Of a stretch of 64,000 nt of DNA, positions 17,238-24,511 are shown piece by piece; within the stretch, counting starts at the first letter, position 1; each line of letters opens with the position of its first letter. A model generated the notes under the pieces. It made no database searches and was not told where the DNA came from. It worked only from the letters and a program-made list of their open reading frames with translations. Origin of the DNA: JBHHZJ01 sp046758005 (lineage in GTDB: Bacteria; Pseudomonadota; Alphaproteobacteria; Kiloniellales; J153); NCBI GenBank assembly GCA_046758005.1, contig JBHHZJ010000001.1:46626-110625 (forward strand), written 5' to 3'. The position numbers were made by a program, and so were the translations under genes.

Positions 17238-17804
17238 TCACCGGGTCCGCTCCATGGTCACCGCCAGCCAGCCCCACTTGACGACGTACGCGGCCCCGGA
17301 AAGGAAGGTGGTCAGCGCCACAATATAGACGAGCGCGCTGGAAATGAACGGCAGCGCGAGGCCGAGGCCCAGCTCGGCGAGGATGACGCCCGCCAGGGTG
17401 ATTTGCGCCGCCGTGTTCACTTTGCTGATGAACAGGGGGTTCATCTTGAGCGACTGGGTCAGGGCGAAGAACACGATCGCGCCGCCGATAATCAAGAGAT
17501 CGCGGAACACGATCAGGAACACCAGCCACATGGCCACGTGGTCCATGTAGCCGAGCGCCACGTAGACGCTGACCAGCAGCGCCTTGTCGGCGAGCGGATC
17601 GAGGTACGCGCCGACCTCGCTCACGACGCCCAGGCGCTTGGCGAGTAAGCCGTCCACGGCGTCCGACGCGCCGGCCGCGACGAACAGCCAGAACGCGGCG
17701 CCGTACTCGCCCTGCAACACGAGGTACACCGTAACCGGCACGGCGAGCAGGCGCGCCAGGGTGATGAAGTTCGGCAGGAGGGATAGAGGGCCGAGAAAGC
17801 TCAC
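17238..17804 (-). CDS. CDP-alcohol phosphatidyltransferase family protein (PgsA-like)
   Basis: 188 residues with about five membrane segments. The family motif DG-x2-AR-x8-G-x3-D-x3-D is present as DG (51-52), AKR (55-57), Gly66, Asp69 and Asp73, in SDAVDGLLAKRLG followed by YLDPLADK. Such enzymes swap CMP of CDP-diacylglycerol for an alcohol such as glycerol-3-phosphate or phosphatidylglycerol. In alphaproteobacteria this locus is usually annotated only as a CDP-alcohol transferase, so pgsA is not asserted. The GTG start at 17804 overlaps the stop of the DUF2066 gene (GTGA); the open frame upstream of it is Arg-rich and not believable. Confidence 0.87.
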   Translation of the reverse strand: MSFLGPLSLLPNFITLARLLAVPVTVYLVLQGEYGAAFWLFVAAGASDAVDGLLAKRLGVVSEVGAYLDPLADKALLVSVYVALGYMDHVAMWLVFLIVFRDLLIIGGAIVFFALTQSLKMNPLFISKVNTAAQITLAGVILAELGLGLALPFISSALVYIVALTTFLSGAAYVVKWGWLAVTMERTR

Positions 17805-18976
17805 TCGCTCGCCGGTGCGCGTTGCGCGGGGGCCGCGGCGCCGGCCGCCGGCGCGAGCTGCTGCTCGACGCCGCTGATCTGGAGCCGCCAACCAGCCGTC
17901 TGGTCGAAGGACAGGTCCAAGTCGCTCTGTGCCATGGCCAGCATGAGCTGCTGCTCGTCGCCGACGAACGTGATGTCCATCTCGGTCTCAGCGCGCGAGA
18001 GCAAGGTCACCTCGGCGCGCTGGACCCCGGCCACGCCGGCCAGCCGCTTCTTGATCTCGAGCCAATCGGCGAGGCCGCGCAGCGGCACGGTCACGGTGAT
18101 CCTGCGCTGCGCCCCGGGGCGCAGCAGGTTCCGCTGCTTCCAGCTTTCCTGCGCCTCGGCCGCCACCGCGTCGGCGGCGCGCGCCAACAGGTCGGACAGG
18201 GTCTCGCCCGGCTCCTGGGCGTAATTCTCGATGATCGTGCTGTGTTGTCGCCGCCCCAGGCGGCTGGTGCCGACCTGGAGGCTGGCCAGGCCTATCTCGG
18301 GTTCGCCCAGCAGCACCGCCTGGGTGATCAGCACGTCCTCGGCACCGTAGCGCCGCGCAAGCTTGGACAGGCGCTCGAGGTCGCCGGCCAGGGCGTGCTC
18401 GGGGGTCACCGTGGCGATGTCCCCGAGGTCGCCGAGCGGCACGATCAAGGGCACCAGCCAGTCCCCCGGCGGGCGCGTCGCCCAGGTCCTCCACCACGGG
18501 TTGGAGTCCTCCCACAGCCTGGCTACCTCCGCCGGCCCATAGACGGGCAGGACCACGACGGGCTTGCTGTGCGTCTCGGCGTGCGCCAGTCCAGCGGCGC
18601 GCAGGAACTGGCGCACCGCCTTGGGCTTGAAGCGGAACGTCAGCTTGGCGAGGTAGCGCACGTCCGAGGTGCGTTCGTCGGCGACCTCGAAGTCCTTGAC
18701 CAGCTCGGCCACCTCGCCCGCCTCCAGCGGCGCAAGCTGCGCCAGTTCCGCCTTCGGCAGGAGGCGCGTGAGCAGCCGTTGCATCGCGATGACGTGGCCC
18801 TCGGCGTGCGCCGCTTCACGCGCGGCCGCCGCGGTCTCGGCGGTCACGTCCACGGCCACGTCGCGCACCGTGAACACGTCGGCCACACCCTGCGCGGCGG
18901 CCGGCCGCGCCACCGCGCCGAGACCGGCCAGCAGAAGCCCGGCCAACAACGTGCCAAGGGCGCGGCGAATGCCCAT
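17801..18976 (-). CDS. DUF2066 domain protein, secreted
   Basis: 391 residues. A signal peptide opens it (LGTLLAGLLLAGLGAVARPAAAQG, cleavage after AAA or AQ). The body matches the DUF2066 family seen upstream of purM in many proteobacteria: TVRDVAVDVTAETAAAAREAA, then the GDWLVPLIVPLGDLGD and YGAEDVLITQAVL blocks. The C-terminal part (ITVTVPLRGLADWLEIKKRL) resembles a small periplasmic alpha/beta domain. No catalytic residues are evident. It is translationally coupled to the phosphatidyltransferase and divergent from purM across 84 bases. Function unknown across the family. Confidence 0.82.
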   Translation of the reverse strand: MGIRRALGTLLAGLLLAGLGAVARPAAAQGVADVFTVRDVAVDVTAETAAAAREAAHAEGHVIAMQRLLTRLLPKAELAQLAPLEAGEVAELVKDFEVADERTSDVRYLAKLTFRFKPKAVRQFLRAAGLAHAETHSKPVVVLPVYGPAEVARLWEDSNPWWRTWATRPPGDWLVPLIVPLGDLGDIATVTPEHALAGDLERLSKLARRYGAEDVLITQAVLLGEPEIGLASLQVGTSRLGRRQHSTIIENYAQEPGETLSDLLARAADAVAAEAQESWKQRNLLRPGAQRRITVTVPLRGLADWLEIKKRLAGVAGVQRAEVTLLSRAETEMDITFVGDEQQLMLAMAQSDLDLSFDQTAGWRLQISGVEQQLAPAAGAAAPAQRAPASE

Positions 18977-19060
18977 TGCAAAGCGTCCCGGATCAAGTAT
19001 CGTCGCGCGCGCGGCGGCAGCCGCGGCCTGCGTGCCGCGAAACCGTGGCCTTAATACTCC

Positions 19061-20152
19061 ATGTCGCCGGAGGACGCCATAACAAGCGGCAGCCAGCGGA
19101 CCTACCGGGACGCCGGGGTCGACATCGACGCCGGCCACGCGCTGGTCGAGGCGATCAAGCCGCTGGCCAGGGCCACGGCGCGGCCCGGCGCCGAGGCGGC
19201 GCTCGGCGGCTTCGGCGCCTGTTTCGACCTCAAGGCCGCCGGCTACCGCGACCCGATCCTGGTGGCCGCGACCGACGGCGTCGGCACCAAGGTGAAGCTC
19301 GCCATAGCCGCGGGCAAGCACGACACCGTCGGCGTCGACCTCGTCGCCATGTGCGCCAATGACCTCGTGGTGCAGGGCGCGGAGCCGCTGTTCTTCCTGG
19401 ATTATTTCGCCACCGCCAAGTTGGACGTCGCGACCGCGCGCGCGGTCGTTGCCGGCATCGCGGCGGGCTGCCGCGAAGCCGGCTGTGCGCTCGTCGGCGG
19501 TGAGACGGCGGAGATGCCCGGCCTGTACGCGGCCGGCGACTACGACCTCGCGGGCTTCGCCGTGGGCGCGGTGGAGCGCGGCCGGGCGCTGCCCGGCGCG
19601 ACCGTCGCCGAGGGCGACGTGGTCCTCGGCCTGGCCTCGAGCGGCCTGCACGCCAACGGCTTCTCGCTGGTGCGCCGGGTGGTGGCGGACCTGCGGCTCG
19701 ACACCGCGGCGCCCGCGCCGTTCGCTCCGGCGCGCACGCTCGGTGAGGCGCTGCTCGCGCCGACGCGCATTTACGTCAAGAGTTGCCTGGCCGCCGTCCG
19801 GGCCAGCCGGATCAAGGCGCTCGCGCACATCACCGGCGGGGGCCTGGTGGAGAACCTGCCGCGCGTGCTGGCCCCCGAGGTGGCGGCCGAGCTGGACGCC
19901 GCCGCCTGGCCCGCGCCCGCGGTCTTCAAGTGGCTGTCCCAAGCCGGCGGCGTGCCGGCGCGCGAGATGGTCCGCACCTTCAACTGCGGCGTCGGCATGG
20001 CCGCGGTGGTGGCGCCGGAGCACGCGGCGGCGGCGAGCGAATTGTTCCGCCGGCATGGCGAGACGGTGTTCCGCATCGGGCGGACCGTGCGGCGGACGGC
20101 GGGCGCGCCGGGGGTGCGGCTCGAAAACGTGGAGGCCGTGGCCGGGCCATGA
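19061..20152 (+). CDS. purM: Phosphoribosylformylglycinamidine cyclo-ligase (AIR synthetase)
   Basis: 363 residues, fifth step of de novo purine synthesis (FGAM + ATP to AIR). Family blocks: TYRDAGVDIDAG, VAATDGVGTKVKLA, DLVAMCANDLVVQGAEPLFF, LVGGETAEMPG, LASSGLHANGFSLVR and HITGGGLVENLPR. Length is slightly above the ~345 norm because of a loose C-terminal tail. The ATG at 19061 has no evident ribosome-binding site. A strong GGAGG at 19069-19073 lies five bases before an in-frame ATA at codon 7, which is a curiosity: either the true start is that unusual codon or the purine run is incidental coding sequence. The stop overlaps purN by ATGA. Confidence 0.96.
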   Translation: MSPEDAITSGSQRTYRDAGVDIDAGHALVEAIKPLARATARPGAEAALGGFGACFDLKAAGYRDPILVAATDGVGTKVKLAIAAGKHDTVGVDLVAMCANDLVVQGAEPLFFLDYFATAKLDVATARAVVAGIAAGCREAGCALVGGETAEMPGLYAAGDYDLAGFAVGAVERGRALPGATVAEGDVVLGLASSGLHANGFSLVRRVVADLRLDTAAPAPFAPARTLGEALLAPTRIYVKSCLAAVRASRIKALAHITGGGLVENLPRVLAPEVAAELDAAAWPAPAVFKWLSQAGGVPAREMVRTFNCGVGMAAVVAPEHAAAASELFRRHGETVFRIGRTVRRTAGAPGVRLENVEAVAGP

Positions 20153-20811
20153 CGGATGCGCGCCGCAAGCGCGTGGGCGTGATGATCTCCGGCCGTGGCA
20201 GCAACCTGCAGGCCCTGCTGGACGCCTGCGCCGATCCCGCCTACCCGGCGAAGATCGTGATTGTCATCTCGAACGAGCCGGAGGCCTACGGCCTCGCCCG
20301 GGCGGAAAAGGCGGGGGTGCCGACCCGCACGCTCCGGCACCGCGACTATGCGACGCGCGAGGCCTTCGACGCGGCCGTGACCGCCGTGCTGGAGGAGGCC
20401 GGGGTGGACCTGGTGTGCATGGCCGGGTTCATGCGCCTGGTCACCGAAGGCTTCGTCGCGCGCTGGACGGACCGCCTGATCAACATCCATCCGTCGCTCC
20501 TGCCGTCCTTCCGCGGGCTGGACACCCACGCGCGGGCGCTCGCCGCCGGGGCCAAGCTGCACGGCTGCACGGTCCATTTCGTCCGCTTCGAGGTCGACCA
20601 CGGGCCGATCATCGGTCAGGCGGCGGTGCCGGTCCTGCCCGGCGACACCGAGGCCAGCCTGGCCGCGCGCGTGCTCGAGGCCGAGCACCGACTCTATCCG
20701 CACTGCCTGCGGCTCGTCGCGGAGGGGCGCGTCCGCGTGGCCGGCGAGGTCGCGGAGATTACCGATCCGAACGCCAATCCCGGGGCGCGCCTGATCAACC
20801 CGGCGCCTTGA
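20149..20811 (+). CDS. purN: Phosphoribosylglycinamide formyltransferase 1
   Basis: 220 residues, transferring formyl from 10-formyl-tetrahydrofolate to GAR (third step of purine synthesis). The phosphate loop SGRGSNLQALL follows the first strand. The catalytic trio is present as Asn and His in INIHPSLLPSFRG and Asp in EVDHGPIIGQAAV, with the folate-side loop GFMRLVTEGFV. The ATG overlaps the purM stop, so the two are coupled. Confidence 0.96.
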   Translation: MTDARRKRVGVMISGRGSNLQALLDACADPAYPAKIVIVISNEPEAYGLARAEKAGVPTRTLRHRDYATREAFDAAVTAVLEEAGVDLVCMAGFMRLVTEGFVARWTDRLINIHPSLLPSFRGLDTHARALAAGAKLHGCTVHFVRFEVDHGPIIGQAAVPVLPGDTEASLAARVLEAEHRLYPHCLRLVAEGRVRVAGEVAEITDPNANPGARLINPAP

Positions 20812-21101
20812 CGCATCCATGCAGCGCCTTGAAATGACAATACAAAACGTGGCCATGCGCCGCACGCGCGACGGTGGCACCGGGCCCGGACCGCGCGGTG
20901 CGGGCCGCGGACTCCTCGATCACGGCAGGCCAAGGGGGGGATACGTGCCTGTCCAAGGGGAAAGCCGGCGGTTTCCGGCTTGTGGAAGGGAAATGGATGG
21001 TCTTCATGGTCCGGAGGGTCACACCGGCTCGCGGTTGTTGTAATTCGGATGGCGAATCCGCAAGATCGCGCTTGCACACCGAGTCAAATGGGACATGTCC
21101 G
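20812..21101 (+). other. Long leader/spacer before cmoA with small hairpins
   Basis: 290 bases between purN and cmoA without a believable gene. Two stem-loops are visible: AAGCCGG/CCGGCTT around 20963-20983, and CGGAT/ATCCG around 21046-21060. A G-rich run precedes the first. GC falls towards cmoA. This could be a structured 5' leader or a terminator-plus-promoter region. I could not match it to a riboswitch class. Confidence 0.4.
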
Positions 21102-21872
21102 ATGCAGAATGTTCACGTCGTCGGTAAGGGCGCGGCCTCCGGCGAGGCCGCCCAAACCGACCAAATCTTCGCCGAAACGGCCGAGCAAGGCGATTTTCGC
21201 TTCGGCAAGGAGACGGCCAAGGTCTTTGACGACATGGTCGGCCGCTCGGTGCCGTTCTACGACGAAATCCAACGGATGACGTCGGAATTGGCCGGGACAT
21301 TTGCGGTGAGCGGCTCCTATCTCTACGACCTCGGTTGCGCCACGGGGACAACGCTCGCGCTGCTCGACGGAACCGTCAACGACGGCGTGCACTTCGTCGG
21401 CGTGGACAACTCCGAGGAGATGCTGGCCCAGGCGCGCAAGAAGCTGGAGGCGCTGGGCGGCAAGAGGACCGTGGATCTGGTGTTGGCCGACGTCAACGAG
21501 ATGCCGGCCATGCAGCCGACATCGGTCGTGGTGATGAACCTGACCTTGCAGTTTGTGCGGCCACTGTATCGTGAGCGCGTGTTGGGCCAGATATTCGATG
21601 CGCTGTTGGAAAACGGCTGCCTGATCCTCGTCGAGAAACTGACGGTGAAGGATTCGCGCCTGAACCGCCTGTTCATCGAGTATTACTACGACCTGAAACG
21701 GCGTAACGGCTATTCCGAAATCGAGATCGCGCGGAAGCGGGAGGCGCTCGAGAACGTCCTGATCCCGTACCGGCTGGAGGAGAACCTGCAACTCCTGGAG
21801 ACCGCGGGCTTCAAGACGACCGAGATGTTTTTCCGCTGGTACAATTTCTGCGGTCTCCTGGCGGTGAAATAG
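21102..21872 (+). CDS. cmoA: Carboxy-S-adenosyl-L-methionine synthase
   Basis: 256 residues. CmoA makes carboxy-SAM from SAM and prephenate; CmoB then uses it to make cmo5U34 in tRNA. The family signatures are strong: VFDDMVGRSVPFYDEIQRM (41-59), motif I YDLGCATGTTL (75-85), VGVDNSEEM, MNLTLQFV (145-152), and the C-terminal KRRNGYSEIEI plus KREALENVLIP (199-222), where Arg200 corresponds to the carboxylate-binding Arg199 of E. coli. So this is a genuine carboxy-SAM enzyme rather than a generic methyltransferase. cmoB is not adjacent; instead an ICMT-like membrane protein follows four bases later. GC is lower than the surroundings, hinting at acquisition of the pair. Confidence 0.88.
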   Translation: MQNVHVVGKGAASGEAAQTDQIFAETAEQGDFRFGKETAKVFDDMVGRSVPFYDEIQRMTSELAGTFAVSGSYLYDLGCATGTTLALLDGTVNDGVHFVGVDNSEEMLAQARKKLEALGGKRTVDLVLADVNEMPAMQPTSVVVMNLTLQFVRPLYRERVLGQIFDALLENGCLILVEKLTVKDSRLNRLFIEYYYDLKRRNGYSEIEIARKREALENVLIPYRLEENLQLLETAGFKTTEMFFRWYNFCGLLAVK

Positions 21873-21876
21873 ACGC

Positions 21877-22635
21877 ATGGCTGCCGAAACCCGCCCCGGG
21901 CCGCGCAAGCCCTTCACCATTCGCTGCGGCGACTGGCTGTTCAAATACCGCAACCTGGCGTTCACGGCGTTTCTGGCGGCGCTCTTCATCGGCTTCCGGC
22001 CGAGGCCGTTTCTGGGCGACCCGGGCGCGGACCATTGGCTCGACCTCGCGGGCATTCTGGTGGCGCTCGCCGGGTCGGCGTTCCGCTTCTGGGTCATCGG
22101 CCTCGCCTACATCAAGCGCGGTGGCGTCAATAAGAAAATCCATGCCGACAGGCTGGTCGTCTCGGGGATGTTCGGTGTCTGCCGTAATCCCCTCTACGTC
22201 GGGAACGCGCTGGTTCTCCTCGGCCTGTTCCTGATCCACAACAATCCCTGGGTCTACGCGATCGGCCTGTGCGTCTTTGGATTTTCCTATTGGAGCATGG
22301 TTGTCGCGGAGGAATGGTTCCTCGCGCAGAAGTTCGGCGACGAGTACGCGCGCTACTGCGCGGACGTGACCCGCTTTTGGCCCGACTTCTCGCGCTACTC
22401 ACAGGCGGCGCGGGGTATGGTCTTCAATTGGCGTCGGTCGATTATCAAGGATTATTCCAGCATCGTTGCCTGGGTCGCGACGGTCGTCGCCTTGCTCACG
22501 TACGAGCGGGTTCTGTGGACCGGTGACACGGCCGAGGGATTTAGCATGGTTGTCCCCGGCGGCTTGCTTCTGCTTGCCGCAATTTTCCTCGTCACCGTAA
22601 GAGGTTTGAAAAAATCAGGCCTGCTCAAAGAGTAG
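21877..22635 (+). CDS. Isoprenylcysteine-methyltransferase-like integral membrane protein
   Basis: 252 residues with about six membrane segments: around 27-41, 57-78, 108-120, 125-144, and two near the C-terminus. The SAM-binding signature of the ICMT/phospholipid N-methyltransferase family is present: GMFGVCRNPLYVGN (97-110) and EEWFLAQKFGDEYARY (145-160). The C-terminal pair of segments after residue 195 is an addition relative to the usual ~200-residue prokaryotic ICMT. The gene starts 4 bases after cmoA, so they are one transcript. A lipid or a membrane-bound small molecule is the likely acceptor. Whether its donor is SAM or the carboxy-SAM made by its neighbour is open. GC drops to about 48-55% in its 3' half. 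Confidence 0.8.
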   Translation: MAAETRPGPRKPFTIRCGDWLFKYRNLAFTAFLAALFIGFRPRPFLGDPGADHWLDLAGILVALAGSAFRFWVIGLAYIKRGGVNKKIHADRLVVSGMFGVCRNPLYVGNALVLLGLFLIHNNPWVYAIGLCVFGFSYWSMVVAEEWFLAQKFGDEYARYCADVTRFWPDFSRYSQAARGMVFNWRRSIIKDYSSIVAWVATVVALLTYERVLWTGDTAEGFSMVVPGGLLLLAAIFLVTVRGLKKSGLLKE

Positions 22636-22926
22636 CAAGACGTACGTCGCCGGAGACTCTGCGGCATTCGGCGCTCGTTCAAGCCGCGGCCGAAACGGAC
22701 GACCCGGGCGCTCTTGGCCGACCGTCGTGACGCGGGTGTCCCTCGTGGGCGCAGGTCTTGCGCGGGTCCGCTTGCCTGCGACCATGACGACCGGCAAATC
22801 GGGACGGGCAGGCGCTGGGCGTCTGTCCCGTGCAGGGTGCGCCGCTCGCCCGGTTCGGCATGTCGCCGGGCGGAGCGAGACGCGGCCTCGCGTTCGCGCG
22901 AACCCGGCCGGGGGACCTAATCGGTC
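22636..22926. other. 291-bp spacer, nothing recognised
   Basis: GC returns to the window norm here. Short open frames on both strands are Arg/Pro-rich shadows without a ribosome-binding site. No repeat, terminator with a T-run or promoter pair was found. Confidence 0.4.
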
Positions 22927-23628
22927 ATGTCGAGCGGCAGCTCCCGATCATCACAGCGCCGGTCGATCGTCGTCGGGGTCGTTGTCCTGGCCGGGATCGC
23001 GCTGGGGACCGCGCTGGCCCTGGTGGCGGTGTCGCTCGGCTGGGATTACGGCTTGGCGATGCAAGACGTCGAACGGACGATCCGGTCCTGGGGCGCCTTG
23101 GGGGTCGCCGCCGCCATCGGCTTGATGGTGGTCCATTCGTTCGTGCCCTTCCCGGCAGAGTTCCTCGCCATCGCCAACGGGATGCTGTACGGGCCGGTCT
23201 GGGGCACGGTCATCACCTGGACCGGCGCCATGCTCGGCGCGTTTCTCGCCTTCGGCCTGGCGCGCTGGCTCGGCCGACCGTTCGCGGAAATCGTGATCGC
23301 CAGGCGCAACTGGCACGCGATCGACGATTGGACTGCCGAGCGCGGCGCCTACGTGGTCCTGGTCAGCCGCCTCATCCCGTTGATCGCGTTCAACCTGATC
23401 AACTACGCCGCAGGCCTAAGCCGCATATCCTGGTGGACCTTCGCCTGGACCACGGGGGTGGGCATCCTGCCGCTGACCGTCCTCATGGTGGTCATGGGCC
23501 ACAGCGTCCACACCCTGGGGTGGGAGTCGTGGGCGGCGCTGGTCGCCGGCGCGCTGGTGCTTTGGCTGGCGCTGCGCCGCCGGCTAAGGCCGCCGGGCGC
23601 CCGCAAGCCGGACAGCCTCCACCGATAA
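22927..23628 (+). CDS. TVP38/TMEM64 (VTT-domain) membrane protein
   Basis: 233 residues with an N-terminal membrane segment (16-38) and a VTT/SNARE-associated core. Family marks are FVPFPAEFLAIANGMLYGPVWG, a Gly-rich re-entrant loop GAMLGAFLAFGLARWLGRPF, and SRLIPLIAFNLINYAAGLSRI, where SRxxPxxPFxxxN is the usual consensus. Members of this DedA-related superfamily move lipids or ions across the inner membrane. The ATG at 22927 follows an uneventful spacer. It is not obviously in an operon. Confidence 0.87.
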   Translation: MSSGSSRSSQRRSIVVGVVVLAGIALGTALALVAVSLGWDYGLAMQDVERTIRSWGALGVAAAIGLMVVHSFVPFPAEFLAIANGMLYGPVWGTVITWTGAMLGAFLAFGLARWLGRPFAEIVIARRNWHAIDDWTAERGAYVVLVSRLIPLIAFNLINYAAGLSRISWWTFAWTTGVGILPLTVLMVVMGHSVHTLGWESWAALVAGALVLWLALRRRLRPPGARKPDSLHR

Positions 23629-23765
23629 TTCGCATTGCGCGCGAGCCGCATGGACCCGCCCGCGCGGGCCGCAGCGCGGGCTTGCCCAAGCGCGACGGGA
23701 TCGGGTAAGACATCGCCCGGACGTGGCCCCGCATGAGCGCCGGGGCACCTGCGGAGAGGGACGGG

Positions 23766-23888
23766 ATGGCCGAGAACGAAATGCTCGAGGAACACCAGCG
23801 GACCTGGCACGGCTTCGTCAAGCTGTTGGTCTACTCGGTGGCGGCCGTCGTGCTCACCCTGATCCTGATGGCGGCGTTCCTGCTCTAG
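23766..23888 (+). CDS. aa3-type cytochrome c oxidase subunit IV-like small membrane protein
   Basis: 40 residues. MAENEMLEEHQRTWHGFVKL is followed by one membrane helix (LVYSVAAVVLTLILMAAFLL). The layout, an acidic head, a Trp/Phe-bearing juxtamembrane stretch and a single helix ending the protein, is that of the bacterial aa3 oxidase subunit IV seen only in alphaproteobacteria. A GGAGAGGG run lies just upstream of the ATG. No other oxidase gene is nearby, so it is encoded apart from the cox operon, which is common. In Paracoccus the subunit is dispensable for activity. Confidence 0.75.
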   Translation: MAENEMLEEHQRTWHGFVKLLVYSVAAVVLTLILMAAFLL

Positions 23889-23964
23889 GAACGCGGCCCG
23901 CCAAGGCGAGTTTGCCGGCAGACGCGGCACTGCGTGTGAGCGCGGCCGAGCGCCAGTGGCCGGC

Positions 23965-24387
23965 TCAGCCGACGATGTCCACCTCGGAGAAGAAGAAGGC
24001 GATCTCCCTGACCGCGGTCTCGGGGGAATCGGAGCCGTGGACCGAGTTGGCCTCGAGCGACTCGCCGTAGAGCGCCCGGATGGTGCCGGGTGCGGCCTTG
24101 GCCGGGTCGGTGGCACCCATGACCTCGCGATTGGTCTCGATCGCGCTCTCGCCTTCCAGCACCTGGACGACCACCGGACCCGAGCTCATGAACTCGCACA
24201 GGCTGGCGAAGAACGGTCGCTCCTTATGCACGGCGTAGAAGGCCTCGGCCTGGGCACGGGTCAGACGCGTGCGCCGCTGCGCCACGACGCGCAGGCCGGC
24301 ATCCTCGAGGCAGGTAAGGACCTTGCCCGTGATGTTGCGCCGTGTCGCGTCCGGCTTGATGATCGACAGCGTCCTCTCGATGGCCAT
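23965..24387 (-). CDS. ndk: Nucleoside diphosphate kinase
   Basis: 140 residues, balancing NTP pools by gamma-phosphate transfer through a phosphohistidine. The opening MAIERTLSIIKPDATRRN is diagnostic, and the active-site His117 sits in NSVHGSDS. The phosphate-contacting GATDPAKAAPGTIR loop is intact. The open frame extends upstream, but this ATG matches the family start. It diverges from the ABC-F gene and converges with the oxidase subunit IV gene. Confidence 0.97.
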   Translation of the reverse strand: MAIERTLSIIKPDATRRNITGKVLTCLEDAGLRVVAQRRTRLTRAQAEAFYAVHKERPFFASLCEFMSSGPVVVQVLEGESAIETNREVMGATDPAKAAPGTIRALYGESLEANSVHGSDSPETAVREIAFFFSEVDIVG

Positions 24388-24511
24388 GGGCTCGGGTTCC
24401 CCTTGTGGATCCGCAGGTTTCGGCCTTATAGCGGGCGCGCCGGCCACGGGCAACCGGCGGGCGCGGCGTGTCTTTCGGCCCGCGCGCGTGCGTGCTATCA
24501 CGCCGCCCGCG

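Noticed and set aside
20795..21079. 94-codon minus-strand frame in the cmoA leader
   Set aside because: No ribosome-binding site, it overlaps the purN 3' end and composition is not protein-like.
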